A stretch of DNA of 64,000 bases from Steromphala cineraria (taxonomy: Eukaryota > Mollusca > Gastropoda > Trochida > Trochidae): NCBI GenBank assembly GCA_916613615.1, contig OU744726.1, forward strand, positions 64,496,987 through 64,560,986, in the 5' to 3' direction. Below, in pieces: positions 23,632-36,900 of the stretch. The position numbers and the translations under genes are program-made. Numbering within the stretch: position 1 is the stretch's first letter; every line of letters starts with the position of its first letter. The notes under the pieces were generated by a model that searched no databases, had not been told where the DNA came from, and was given only the letters and a program-made list of their open reading frames with translations.

Positions 23632-23832
23632 AGATCGTAAAGGTTGTGACCAAGAGCAAGTAGACCATGTATAAGACCCATTCTGTGATAGTTGCTGATC
23701 TGAAAGTATTTATATCGAGAACTATTTAATGTTGCGGAAGAAGATGGATTGTATGTCTGAGCGCGTAAGTCGGCCGAGGACTGACATGATGATTACACTT
23801 TAGTAGCGATATTGTGCCACTCGCCATCTACT
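23632..23832 (+). pseudogene. Duplicated segment alpha, copy 2
   Basis: Counterpart of 16775-16965. The frame KGCDQEQVDHV is kept but the splice donor is changed to ATAAGA and the acceptor region is not recognisable, so this copy is probably not spliced the same way. Noncoding conservation runs on through CTGAGCGCGTAAG and a 3-nt insertion at CGGCCGAGG. Confidence 0.35.
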
Positions 23833-23839
23833 TTACCTC

Positions 23840-25030
23840 ATGACATTCACGAGTAGGCTTCTATCAATAGAAAAGGAGAAAAGGGTTTTACACCAAAATA
23901 AGACGATTATTCAGCTACTGTAAAGGTCCTTAGAAAATGATTTATGAATATTTCAATATTGTAAGAAATCAATCATTGAGCTTCAAAAGTTCACAGCTTT
24001 CATTTTTACAATGAAATGATTTAAAATGCTTACCAAATATGGTGTACAGTACAACAATATTTTTTATCATGACTCAGTGATCCCTGCATCTCTGGATAAT
24101 GCTACATAAGAAGACTGTTTGTGAAAACCTCTAGGGTTTTAATGATTTACTTGAAAAAATATCAGAATCACGTTTATTTCAGTATTTCAGTCCACATGGC
24201 CCAAAGTGCAATTGTAAGAGAAAATAAATACATTTGTCATATGACCACCACATGATTAATGATTTATTCTTTCTTTCGATATGAAATGAGGACACATACG
24301 TTGGAAGATTTGTCACAAAATGCTTAAATGAGGTATTCACCTGTTTGAAGAATAAAATATTGCATGAAGAAATCGATTTCTTACATTGCACATATGTTTC
24401 ATCAACTGATGAAATATATTTCTAATAAAGAACAAATTAAAAGGTGTGATGGTTTACATTTTTGTATATATTTTAGTTATGTTTAGACACAGATTAAAGC
24501 ATACACGATTATGTTGGTTTACGCACAAACCGTTGCATCAAAATCGTGTCATAAAGAGGTTTTGTTTTTGAGATTGTTAAAACATGTTGAGGGCTGTAGA
24601 ACATAATACAACTCTTTCTCATGTACTCAAGTTAATTTATAAGAGAGAATAATTATTCCAGCCATCTTCGATACTCATTGTAATGATGAATGATGATCTT
24701 TCACTTTTGTAACAGTTCAATCGAAGCACGTTCTTATTCGCACTGTTTGCTTTCTATTAGGTAGTCATTTTATAAGTCCATATTATAATACAATGGAGAA
24801 TCGGCACGTCTAACTATTGGAGCCTTGTACAACTCACAGTCACCTTAGATAGGCAATATGTCATTATCAAATTTATGATATACATTATCATAAAGTTAAC
24901 ATAATTTTATATCACTTACCCAAGTAGAAAAAAAAGGAAGTATCAATTGCATTGGGCTAAATGGAAATGTATTGTTCTCGTTTCGTCCAAGTTGTCTATA
25001 ATCGTTAAGAAGATATCCTTTATCTTTAAC
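23840..25030. other. Gene-free stretch between alpha and beta segments
   Basis: No exon or repeat boundary recognised. Open frames here are short and of AT-driven composition. Confidence 0.5.
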
Positions 25031-25034
25031 TATG

Positions 25035-25195
25035 TTCCTTAGGGAGCCTGAAATTGAGAAATTTGCCACTGAATGATACATATGATCCTTTCTCTACTTC
25101 ATCATGGCGTCTTGCTGACAGAGATATCCCTTGAGAATATCCTTAAACGTTGCTATTAATCTAGGATGGATTACGCTCAAGATCAGTGTCTATAG
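25035..25195 (+). pseudogene. Duplicated segment beta, copy 3
   Basis: Close copy of 19515-19680. An acceptor-like TGTTCCTTAG lies immediately before GGAGCCTG. The plus frame reads RNLPLNDTYDP then STSSWRLADRDIP and the same TGA. Alpha and beta are 1.2 kb apart here against 2.6 kb in the previous unit. Confidence 0.35.
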
Positions 25196-25199
25196 GAAA

Positions 25200-26315
25200 G
25201 ATTATGATAGGGTATACAAAAGGAGAAATTTGATATTTTCCCCTATGCTTTTGTGTAAGATGCTAATAATCAATCCCTTGAAACTTTAACACTTGTTCTG
25301 TCTTATGTTCTATTAAAAAGGAAAGCGTTTTGGGTCATAATGGCTTTTCAGTTTTCTACAATAACATTTCTTTTTTTTAATGTTTTTTCGAGGCCACAGG
25401 ATCATAGTACATTACATTTCAAAATTGCAGAAACAATTAAAGTGATAAATACAATAACATTTCTGAACATACATGTAATGTAAAGCATCATAACTGTCAC
25501 AAAAAAAGTTTCTTTAAATTCTCCTATCCATAAATTTAAGGAAATTCCAAAATGACTATTTCTTTAAATGTGCTTTTCCAAATCATTACCAGATATTTGT
25601 TATAGATCTAGTTAAGAACTAGATTAGATTAAATTGACTTTTTAAAAAATGATGTTGAATTTATTATTGGGCATTTGAAGTATCTTGTATTTTGGACGGT
25701 GACGTTGTTTGCGATGATTAATAGTCAGTTTAGAATAACGTTAAATGTTTGTCAGTTTTCTTAATTGTTGATAACTAGTAATTTACTGACACAAACATTT
25801 CTTTTCCTGTACCGTTAAAATTTGTAGAACAGGTCGGATTCTTTATTCTTTATCATTTGAGAAGATAAATGACAACGACATAATCAAATAATGTTTATTA
25901 GAAAAAAACATTGATATGTCAATCAAACATTCATAATAAAAACAATATTATATTTTCAAATAGAAATGCTATACTCCATGCTTCAGATCGTTTTCTCTTA
26001 ACCATTTGAACAGGCAAGTGAGAAGAAACTGACAATGATTTTTTCTTTAATTACAGCTGTTTACATAATTGAATTACAAATCTAGTAATTCAATCAGGAA
26101 ATTGATACTCTAAATACATGTTATTTCATTAATCCGTGTAATGGCGCTGTAAAGATAATTCATATTTTTCAAATACACGTATCAACAGATGCTGACATCA
26201 CCTTCGTTTACCCACATCTTTTTTTCTGTCATCATTTCCGATAGCATGTCTATATCCTATTTTGAAATTGAACAAAACTAACATTTCAAACTTTTATTCA
26301 GCGACATCTTCCTAT
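25200..26315. other. Gene-free AT-rich stretch
   Basis: Nothing recognised on either strand beyond low-complexity AT sequence. Confidence 0.5.
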
Positions 26316-26319
26316 GCAA

Positions 26320-26542
26320 AGCATAAAATACCAGTTTTCGAACTGTCAGTTTTATGCCTTGCTGCTGATCCTCGAATTTCCTGTGCTTGCTCTCTACTTT
26401 ACTTGTAGAGAAGGCAATAATCCAATCAGAAAGTAACTGGAGGTTGCTAACAATCGCCTGTAGGGGCGCTGATATCAGCACAGAACATTCAAGGGTCTGC
26501 AGCAAGGCATAAAACTGATGGTTCGGAAACTGGCGTTTTAGG
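26320..26542. mobile_element. Short foldback element with about 43-bp inverted ends
   Basis: CCAGTTTTCGAACTGTCAG with TTTTATGCCTTGCTGC at the left is mirrored by GCAGCAAGGCATAAAACTGA and GGTTCGGAAACTGG at the right. The element is about 220 bp. The 75-codon minus-strand open frame across it is explained by the inverted repeat. Confidence 0.7.
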
Positions 26543-26735
26543 CTTTAAGGAAGATGGTTTAACGAGGGTATGTCATTAAAAACTTGCAAACTCGATCGTT
26601 TACATAAACGTATCAAATTCGAAACACTTTACAAGACTTGACAACATTCCCCTTCTGTATTACAGGACGAGTTCACATTCATTAATCATATATATTGATG
26701 AAGGTAATCATATATATTGATGAAGGTAATCATAT

Positions 26736-27938
26736 AAACTGAATACCAAAAGAAACTTTGCAATTTTAAAACTGAAATTTCGAAAACGATCTCATATTTA
26801 CATTTTCATTTAAGGTGGCAATGAAATAGTTGAAACCCACACTTTCAAGTTGAAAACTTTTAATTGAGCAATATTCATGCATTTTTGCAGAAATGGCAAA
26901 AATGTCATAATCATGTGAGGTTTCTGCTGAAACCAATTGACGTGACGAAAAAGTTTGATAACTGTTCATAATGAATGTTTGTCACTCCAAAAGTGAAAAA
27001 AACACCTTAAAAGCAGTAAACGGTAAAGCAAAAATATCGCAAATCCCCTCTGAAATTTACAAAATTGATCAAAAACAGCCCTTTTTACAAGAATCGGTAG
27101 TGTTCCTTCATTTCTAATGGTAACTTGATCCGGCTATACAGACATGTTGTGAGGATTGCTGACAACCCTGAAACACAAAAAACAGTTGTTTTTTCACTGC
27201 ATGAGAGCCGATATCTGTGACGTTAGACCACCGCCAACGTTTTCTCTTAGTGACGTCAGAGATAGCAAACATCAAAGGTCGGCATGTTGTTATGTTCTCG
27301 TGCACTTTATGAACTTGGACAGATCTAATCAGAGCTCATCGACTGCTAAGTTGACAGCTATTGGTCACTAAACATCGAAACATGGCAATTTCATTCGAAG
27401 TTATAACGTCAGAATTGGCATGCAATAACATGATTTAATTGCGATTGTTGAGCTCTAAAGGCTAGTTACCATTTGTACGACTCAAAGATGTGTCAATATG
27501 ACAAGTAAGACTTGTGTCCACACATTCCCATTTATGGAAAAGCTTCGATGCAGACAAAATGTAAAGTTGAACCTGCTGGCAGCAAACGTATTTTGACGTT
27601 TGACCTTTTTGGTTACTCATGGCAGATTTGGAACTTATAACACTCGGGCTGCTCAAACCTGGTACTTAAGTAGCACATTTTAGTACTTTAACGAAATTAT
27701 TGCGAAAACATCATTTCAACGAACGTCTGAACAACCAAAATTTTGACCCCTGCCCACTTCAGATCAAATAAGTGCAACACTGGGTTTCCCACCTTTAATT
27801 TGGATTCGCTGGTTGTTTAAACAAATGATTGATTATTAAGAGGTACTTTGTTTTAAATTTCTATCGTTTTTCATTCTTCAATCAGAATCATTACAAAATG
27901 GTGCAAAGTTTCTTTTGGTATTCAGTTTATATTGATGA
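26736..27938. mobile_element. 1.2-kb inverted-repeat element at the 3' side of gene 1
   Basis: AACTGAATACCAAAAGAAAC (continuing TTTGCA) at 26736 is mirrored at 27908-27938. Both outer flanks carry an ATATTGATGAAGGTAAT motif, which is locally repeated two to three times on the left. The interior has a TGACGTCA site near 27250 and short open frames on both strands but no transposase. Its right end lies about 42 bp from the gene 1 stop codon, so the gene's 3' UTR probably runs into it. Confidence 0.68.
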
Positions 27939-27979
27939 AGGTAATCATTTATATTGATAAAGGTAAATGTTGTCAGTCT

Positions 27980-30900
27980 TCAGTATATCATATCGAGCTT
28001 GTCATCTTCGTCATCATCCTTTGGCTTATCAAAAGTATCTATATCAGGTAGTCTGAAAAAAAATAAGACAACATCATAAAAAGTTATTATCTAATATCAT
28101 ATGACGTCATATCATCATCATATTACATAATCAAATATGCTAGATAAGACGTTTTAACAATATTCAATATTAAGATTTAGATGAATAATTTCAATAAAAA
28201 TTGTCATTTTTGTATCTGTTAAAGTAAATTTTCCTTTGTAGGAGTGTTCTAAGAAATGGTCAATAGTTCACAGTCAACATGTTTATAAGATTTTGAAAGG
28301 GTCCTCTCTTCATATTTAAATTTTAATAATAAATTTTTACTGTTGAATTTTGTTTTTAGTAGAAGTACAAGAGTACGTTACGACAAACAGGGAAAGGTGC
28401 ATCTTCATAAGAAGTTATTCACAATCTGTTACAGAGAGAATTGTATCATTAAATAAAATAATATTTTGTATCTTTATCTGTATAAAACGTTCTCCACATA
28501 CTATAAAGGTACATCTTCTCTTAAGGGTCCCGTTGCACAATACACTAAAGTGACGTAAAGTCACTAAGGTAGCCTTTGTGCAATGTTAAAGGATGGCACT
28601 AAGTTTAACCTTACTGTTTAGTCGTTTTGTACAACGGCCCCCTGTATTGATAGAAACCAAAGATGCATACTCAGCATATTTCTCCAGGATCTTCACATGT
28701 TCCTTCTTCAACGTCGCCGGGTCTATCTTGCCTTCCTTCAGATCCCGGGCTTGTTTCTTCATCAGGAAGCTGGAGAACTTGTTGAGGGGGACGCCAAGGG
28801 GGTTCATGTCTCTCTGGGGGGAGGGGGGACGCTGGCGAGGGGGCATGGTGTACTTCTGGTCGGACATGTCCAGCGGGTTGTCGCAGATATTGTCGTGCAT
28901 GGACATGAAGAGGGGGATGTAGCACATGTAGTCCAGGAAAGATATCTGGAACAGAGAAAACATGAATGGTTATTGATAATTTAAATAAATTTGAGAAATA
29001 TTTGCATTACATGATGAGAAGTTTTGCATGACATAGTGAGACGTTTTCAGGTGAGTACTCAGTATTGTAACAGTATGATGTAATTGAAAAGGTACTTTTA
29101 CAGTAGAACTGGTTTGTCTTTGTATAGTGAACAATACGCAGAAAGATTGTTAAAACTTGTCACTAATAAAAAATGTATATCGAAGATTTTATATGATAGG
29201 CAGCACATATGTAACACGATATTATTTGTATGAAAGAAGCAGGTTTTTGTAAGTTTCATCTACGCCAAAAAAAATTTCATGAGAAGAAAACAATGGGATA
29301 GCCGCTTTAGAATGATATGTCCTTATAATATGTAATAAGAACACGCCATGTACCTCTCCCCAGGAGTTAGCTTCCATCTTCTCCATGACATACTTCTGTT
29401 GGTTCCAGCTCAGACCCCCTGCTATGAGTTCTATCTTGAGAGACTCTGCTGTGATGAAGTTGCTTCGTCTGTCTACCTTCACGTTGTGGTAGAACATCGC
29501 CTTGTAGAGGTCCAGCTTCCTCTCTATGTCGGCCAGATTACAGATGTCTAACAGGTGCTTGCTCAACGGACTGGAGCACAGAATGAAAACGTTGAAGTTG
29601 ATTTCTAAAAGGGTGGCTGCGTAGTTTCTTTAATGATAGTTAATTTGAATTGCACATTAGCAACGCTGATTGCACGCCGTGATCGAAGTAGAAGAGTCAG
29701 TTTTTATTTGTACATTGTAATAGAGTTTTCTTCACATTAGCTTCGAAAAAGTAAGGAAATTGGCGATTACATCAAATAAAGTGGAAATACGATCCACTCA
29801 GTTGATGTTATTTGGATAAAGGAGTTCTTGGTTTAGAGTATTTAGACAGGAATGGAAAATGCGGTGTAATTCATATTGCATTTGTTGAATCGAAACTTAA
29901 CAAAAATATTTCTTTAAACGGTTATTTGCCGTTTGATAAAAACTCAAGTTTAAAAACAGTTTCTTTTCTAAAACCATCAGGTGTGCGATTGGAAACATGT
30001 CTGAATGTCAGATTCAAAGAAAGCTGTTCATTGTTCTTACAAAAGGCAATACTAACCATGTCTTTAAAGAGTAGGAACTTTTTGACAAACTTACTCCATA
30101 AGCGTGACCCTCTCGCATAGCGCTGTAATCACAGCGAACATTCTGAACGTCACTTGACTGGCGTCATCAATGTCAAGAACCTGTACAATGTATGAAAGGA
30201 CAACATTTATTGAAACAATCAATCTATTGTACGTCTGCCTACCAACTAAAATACAAGCGGCAACTAGCTAAAATGCAATTAAGTCTAAATCTACTTGAAA
30301 ACTGAATTTCAAAGATGTATATGTCAATAAACAAACTTTGAGGACATAACGCATCTTATTTGTTCATATTTTCAACACGAAAAAATAGACACCATATCAT
30401 TTTTATGAAAACTTCTTTAGAAAATAATACATCTGTTTGCTGGTCATATGTTGTAAGCGATTAAATGATCATCATAACAACACTCAAAAACAAAACTTTA
30501 GGACACAATGTATCCGTTTGATGAGCATATGCCTTATACGACTAAATGAACATCATATCATCATTCAATAAACCAACCTTTAGGACATAATGCATCTATG
30601 TTGTATACGACTAAATGAACTTCATATTATCTTTCAATAATCAAACCTTTAGGACGTAATGGATCTATTTACTGGTCATATGCCTTATACGACTAAATGA
30701 ACATCATCTGATCATGCAATAAACAGACCTTGAGGACATAATGCATCTGTTTGATAAGCATATGCCTTATACGACTAAGGGAACATCATATTATCATGCA
30801 ATAAACAGATTTTGAGGACAGAATGCATCTGTTTGATGAGCATATGCCTTATACGACTAAGGGAACATTATACTATCTTTCAATAAACAGACCTTGAGGA

Positions 30901-33900
30901 CATAATGCATCTGTTTACTAGTCATCTGTTGTATACTGTTGACGCCGTCTAGCGCCGTCTGTGTCTCCAAGAAGGTAATGGCAGTATCCAAATCTCGGTC
31001 CTCAACTGCGAATGCGCGCGCATACCCCTCAAGTCTTTCCGGATCAACCAGTCGGTAGTGAGACAGGAAGTCAATGGATGCATCTTTGAAACGGGAGGGA
31101 ATCAGCATGACCGTTATTCAAAACTTATCTAGGGTTAAAAAAACCTCGATCAACTAAATTGCAAGATACATATGATTAACACTAAGTCTCTAGAATCCTA
31201 GTCTATAATGAATTTAACTTCAAGGAGACAATATAGTTTATATTGACTTAATGGTAATACTTCATAATGGTTTAAGCAGAATGTCAAAACTTTCTTGTGA
31301 TATTATTGTAAAATTACGAATAAGAGCCGATTTGATGAGAAGATTATATCAATGGTTTTCTTGCACAGAGGCCTCCATTATTTTTGGAATTAAATAACAT
31401 TAATAATTTATCAATATGCTTACATAATTATTGTTGTAGACGACACACAAACTGATAAACATTTTTTTATTTTAAAGATTATTTCCTGAAACCTCAACAG
31501 CACAAAGTAGAACGCTTTCATATGATCAGTCATCATATAAAAAGAAGACTATCCTAAAATAGCACTACCACATACCTTTTTCGTCCAGGTTTGTAGCATA
31601 GGGTAAAGGTTCCGGTACGAGATCAGAATCTTCCATGATTCGCTTCACATGGTTTCTCAACACCTCGCCACCTTTACGCATCAGAATGTTCACCCGACGG
31701 GGACCCTTCACTGGAAATTGAATGATAAATCATTAATACACAGCTGAATCTCTATCCCACTTAATCATCCAATTTGATAGAATTTATTCATATTATCGAC
31801 GATACGCTTAACATGGTTTCTCAACACCTCGCCACCTTTACGCATCAGAATGTTCACCCGACGGGGACCCTTCACTGGAAATTGAATGATAAATCATTAA
31901 TACACAGCTGAATCTCTATCCCACTTAATCATCCAATTTGGTAGAATTTATTCATATTTTCTGCTAAACGCTTAAATTGTTTTTCATCACCTCGTCACCA
32001 TTACGCATCAGAATGTTCAACCGTTGGGGACCCTTCGCCCGAAAATAAATGAAATAGTCAACCATTTATCCACAGTTGCTCTTCCTCACTTAATCATCCA
32101 TTGAATTATTCCGTTTTGTCTCTGGTACATGTGATAGCAACAGTTTGATAATACTTTAAACCAGAATAGTCACAATAGGACGCCATGTATCCACATTCAA
32201 ACGAAATACCTACATGTATGTATTATCAACTTTTATTGCCCGCTGTTGAATGCAAAAGGTAAAGACTATATTTCCAAAATACGTTTGTTAAAATAATCTG
32301 ATAGAGAAATTTTAGATTTGAACTATCCCTCCACCACCACACCCTTCAGTACATTGACTATCATATAAACATGATACAAAGATGATATTTTATTTGACCC
32401 TTGACCTATTAATTGACAACATCGGATAAACAAATATTTTTGCATTGTCAAATCAAAGATGATAAGGAAACATTTAATGATATAGTCATTGATTACAACA
32501 CCAATAAATCGTTACAAAATCAGACGCTAAATCGATTATGATGCCAAAATGGATCTTCCTTCGGTTCAAATGGAAAGGACTTGACTTAATCGTCAATATT
32601 CAATGATTCAAAATATTTACAAAATAAACACAGTGATAAACAAGGGGAACTCAAATTGCAGGCATATCCGGGAGATTACCGTTATTTCCATTGAGGAAAT
32701 CAACGGCCATTTATCGAAATTGATTTCCTGCAGTTAGAGATGATTTGATAAACTTTATTAACAGACCATGTCCATTTTATCTATAAGATTTGGCAAGTTT
32801 GACAGCTCATCAATAAATCGTCTCAGATCTGACTGCAGTTAAGGAAATCCGGTAAATACAAAGTCCCTGAAACATGACGTTTCTGACCCCATGGGACCTG
32901 CTTTCAGAAATAACCTCGTTAAATCATACGTTATGGTACATATATTGATCAATGTTATATACCAGACAATATTTAATACCAATTAACATTATTTGATAAC
33001 TTGCACATTAGGTTGATTAACAAAATCAACTGATACGAACCTTTCAAGAACTAACTTATTTTACATTGCAAAATCAAATTATAATATGTTTTACACATGG
33101 TGTTGTTTTCTCTTCTGTTTTAGATAATTGCTTCAATCATAGTAAAACGGTCGACGTAGATATTTCAAATTGGCTTGATAAGCAGTCTTCTTGTCATAAC
33201 AGGTTTCTTTAATCAGATAGAATTATAAGCATGACAAAGACGCTATTTGTAGATTACACTTTGGTTAATAACTTTGTACATATGTCAAGTAAAGCCAGAC
33301 AGATTTGTCAATTTGCTTTTCGCAATACCCCAAAGACATCTGCGAGTTAATGTTTAGATGGCACAACATCAATATTTGGACATACTGTAAAAAAACAATT
33401 TCTGGTTTAACGGAAAGGGAATTAATGTTAAAAATTAGAAACAGAGGTCGGTTATTTCGATTGAAAAAACGCATGAGAACATTTATTATATTTGACTATG
33501 TTTGAACTACGTATAAAGATAAGAAACAAAATCCCATTTTTAAAAATTATTGTTCGGTTCAAAATCACTATTGTAACTTATCTACAAAAGAATACAAAAA
33601 AAAAACAAAAAAAAAAACGTTTTCAATATATTCAGAATGTACAGCATCATTGACTGATGTCTATCAACATTTTTGTCATAGGCAATTAAAACCTTCTTTA
33701 AAACGTAAACTGTAAATTTACTAATAATTTTACAACTTACATGTATTTACGTCAAGTTCCGGATCACCAGCCAGCATTTCATCAGTCACATGGGTGAGGT
33801 CATATGCTGAGATTGGTTTAGTTCCAAGGGCAAATAAGCCATCTGTTATCTTTATTTTAGTTCCTAGTTTCTCCTGAAAAACGATATCATATATATGAAT

Positions 33901-36900
33901 AAAATTTTAACTTCTATGCCCTTTTTGTTTTGTATATATAAATGCAAAAGTCATAGTTAGGTATCAAGAAATTTTATCAACTCTATCAGTTTCAGTGTCA
34001 TTACTGTTGAGTTTCAGACGAGTAGAAAATGTAACCTTTCCGAAATTGATAAAGTCACTAAAGATGGTCAAACAGCTTGAATATTTAAAACCCATCCCTG
34101 GTACGTAAAACAGAAGAGATAGTTATTGAACAATATGATAACAAAAGTTTCAACCAAAGAGCTTTAGTTGAACATAAAAAATGACATATGAAATGCGATC
34201 CAAGCTTCAAACTAATTGACACATTCCGATACTAGACATGACAGTTTCACCTTCAATCTCTTTACGATTTCTTCTTTTGACAGTTTAGGGTCAATTCCTA
34301 ACTTTCGAAGCTGAGCACTTGAAATCCGTGATAGGTCAATGGTTTCTCCGTCCTTGACCCTTATGTTGCCATCCTCCCCGATTTCAAACACCCCAAGATC
34401 GTCAGAACCTGGTAAAATGGTTGGTTGGTTTAACAGAAGTTTTAATCACATGTCTCATTGTTGGAAGAAGAATTCAACCTGAATTTCTAGATCAAGGTGA
34501 AAAGACCAACAAAGTGAAATGGTAATGGGCACTTTGAGCCAACTGCTGGTAAAATTAAAGGTAATGTTATTCATATTGGTAGAAGCATGAACACGTATTA
34601 AGTGTCTTTCAAAAAACTGCTGGTAAGGTAAAATTAAACTATAATGTCACGTGAATAAAATCATTATATGGTGTTAGAGGGAATTCGAATAACTAAATAT
34701 AAATACTTAAGTGATAAAGTAAAAGCGAAACATGTAGTCATGAATTATATTGTAGCTTAAGTGAAGTGGCAATATCAAGATAGTGTGAACATTTGTTTCT
34801 GGTCAGTGACAACAGAAACTAAACAAATAAATTAAAATCACATCATTTATATATCTAGTGAAATAAAGGCTGTAGGTATACGTGATAAGTAATATTCATT
34901 GAGAATACATAATGATTTACCATCTTTATCTTCAGGTGCTTTATCTTTTTCTGCATCTTCTAAATCTGAAACATACACATTCAGTCATCTAACACATGGC
35001 CAAAATCATTCGAAAACATTACTGTAATGTTATTGCCAAAATATCAATATTCGATATAGTAAATGGTCATTTTGACGAAATATTGCTGAGGAATTAAACT
35101 CTGAAAACTTGCAGTTAAGCTGTTTGAATGGTCATTATTGATAAAACCTTGTCGGCAAGAGCTTTGTAAAGTCAACATAATACATGTCATGACAAGATTA
35201 CAATTTAGTTGTACTTAGTTTGAAAAGGACAGGGCATCAGAGTACCATAAAGTTACAGAACACTTGTCCTACCAAGACTTGATGCAACATCCAAACAACA
35301 TCAAAACAAAATACAATATGGTATGTCATCAAGTTTGGCGTTCATTTATTTTTCTATTGCAAAATGCACACGGTTTTATTTTTTCATGATATTTTATGTC
35401 TCAAAATGTATATTCCTGAACAAGAAATACTAAACTAAACACAGTTGAGTTTCAGAATGAAAAGTATGCGGTTTGGAGTTTTCAAACCTGCAGTTCTTTC
35501 TATATATATTCTATCTATATTTTCTTGACAACGTAAATTGACTTACCGCTATCAGGTGTATCTGTAAACCTAAAATGATGCTGCAAAACAAAGAAACAAA
35601 TATGGAGAAGAATGCTTCTTTTTCTGATGCCTCAACGATGTATGGAATCGAATCCTCAACCAAGGGTTATACCAATATTATTACGGACTGATACTACTTA
35701 ACGTTGAAGCTTTCAAGTTGTTTGTAAAAGAGTTTCATGTAAAAAAGTTTTTAAATGTTTTTTAAATAATATAAAAAATCAAACGTGACTTATATGATAT
35801 ATATCTAAAATAGAAGGGTCATGACATACCTCTTTTCCTTTGTCTTTCGATTTGTCCTCTGAAAACAAGATGATATCAACCTTGTGATTTAGGTTTGCAC
35901 ACTGATGTTCTGTATGTAATATATACTGGTGCAGAAACTTCTCAAAACTAATTTGAACAATCTGCCCCTTCAAAAGACTCTAGAATATTCCTCTTCAGTG
36001 CTAAGTGGCCATGGTCAGCATTGCATTTTAAACATATATAGGTATATATATTAAGGTATACGGGCATTATAATAAGGTACGTCTGATAACATTGTAGAGA
36101 CAAGTTCCTATTGATAACCATTTTCTTTATTGTTTGGAATGAATACGGTTCGGTTCTTAAAGGTTTCTCATAGGTTGTCAAATATTCCTCTATTCCAAAT
36201 ATAAGGTTCAACCTAATTAGCAGTAGACATGACAATAATACATATAGTTAAAGGATACTACCTTTATCATTTCCAAGCGATAACTTTACTTGGACCATCT
36301 TGGGCGGTTTATAGTCAAATAAGGAACCATCATCTGAAACATAAAATACTTTGATAAAATGTGGCTTAAAGAGAACACTTAAAATGGTATCATATAACAT
36401 TAGCTTATAGAAATATGGTATTTGAAAAATGTTATACCTCTTGTCTTCTTTGGCAAATCTTTCGAACGCGATTTCCTCCGCCAACTGCGAAAAAATGGGA
36501 TATCATAACACAAAAACCATTTTAACATTTCATTCAACATGTCATGCAAATAAACTTACAATTTTGAAATCGTGAAACACAATAACATCGAAAAACATCC
36601 AGTTAAACCTTAAAGTGAAATTGTATGTATAAAGGTGTTTAAGAACAATATAAGGAGCGATTTTATAGTTTGAAACATTTTTCAAAGATAGATGGTTCTA
36701 TTTGGTTAAAACAAATTCACATACTCCAAGTGTGAAGGTCCAATATCTCGACCGTCAGTCTTCTCATATGTTCCGCCTACATTTCTCGCTGGCCCCTTCT
36801 CATAGCTGACCATGCTCTTGGGCTTCTGTTTAAGCTTCTGTTGGTTAGAGTTATCTCCCGTTGATGCGCTGGGTTGTCTCCCCTTCTCTTCTTCCGCTGC

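Noticed and set aside
28593..28984. Long open frames on the plus strand and a second minus-strand frame over gene 1 exon 19
   Set aside because: They are shadows of the real exon; only one minus frame matches the paralogue and joins its neighbours in phase.
29812..30120. A 102-codon plus-strand frame in a gene 1 intron
   Set aside because: It starts at TTG, lacks a domain, overlaps exon 17 on the other strand at its end and has no splice or promoter context.
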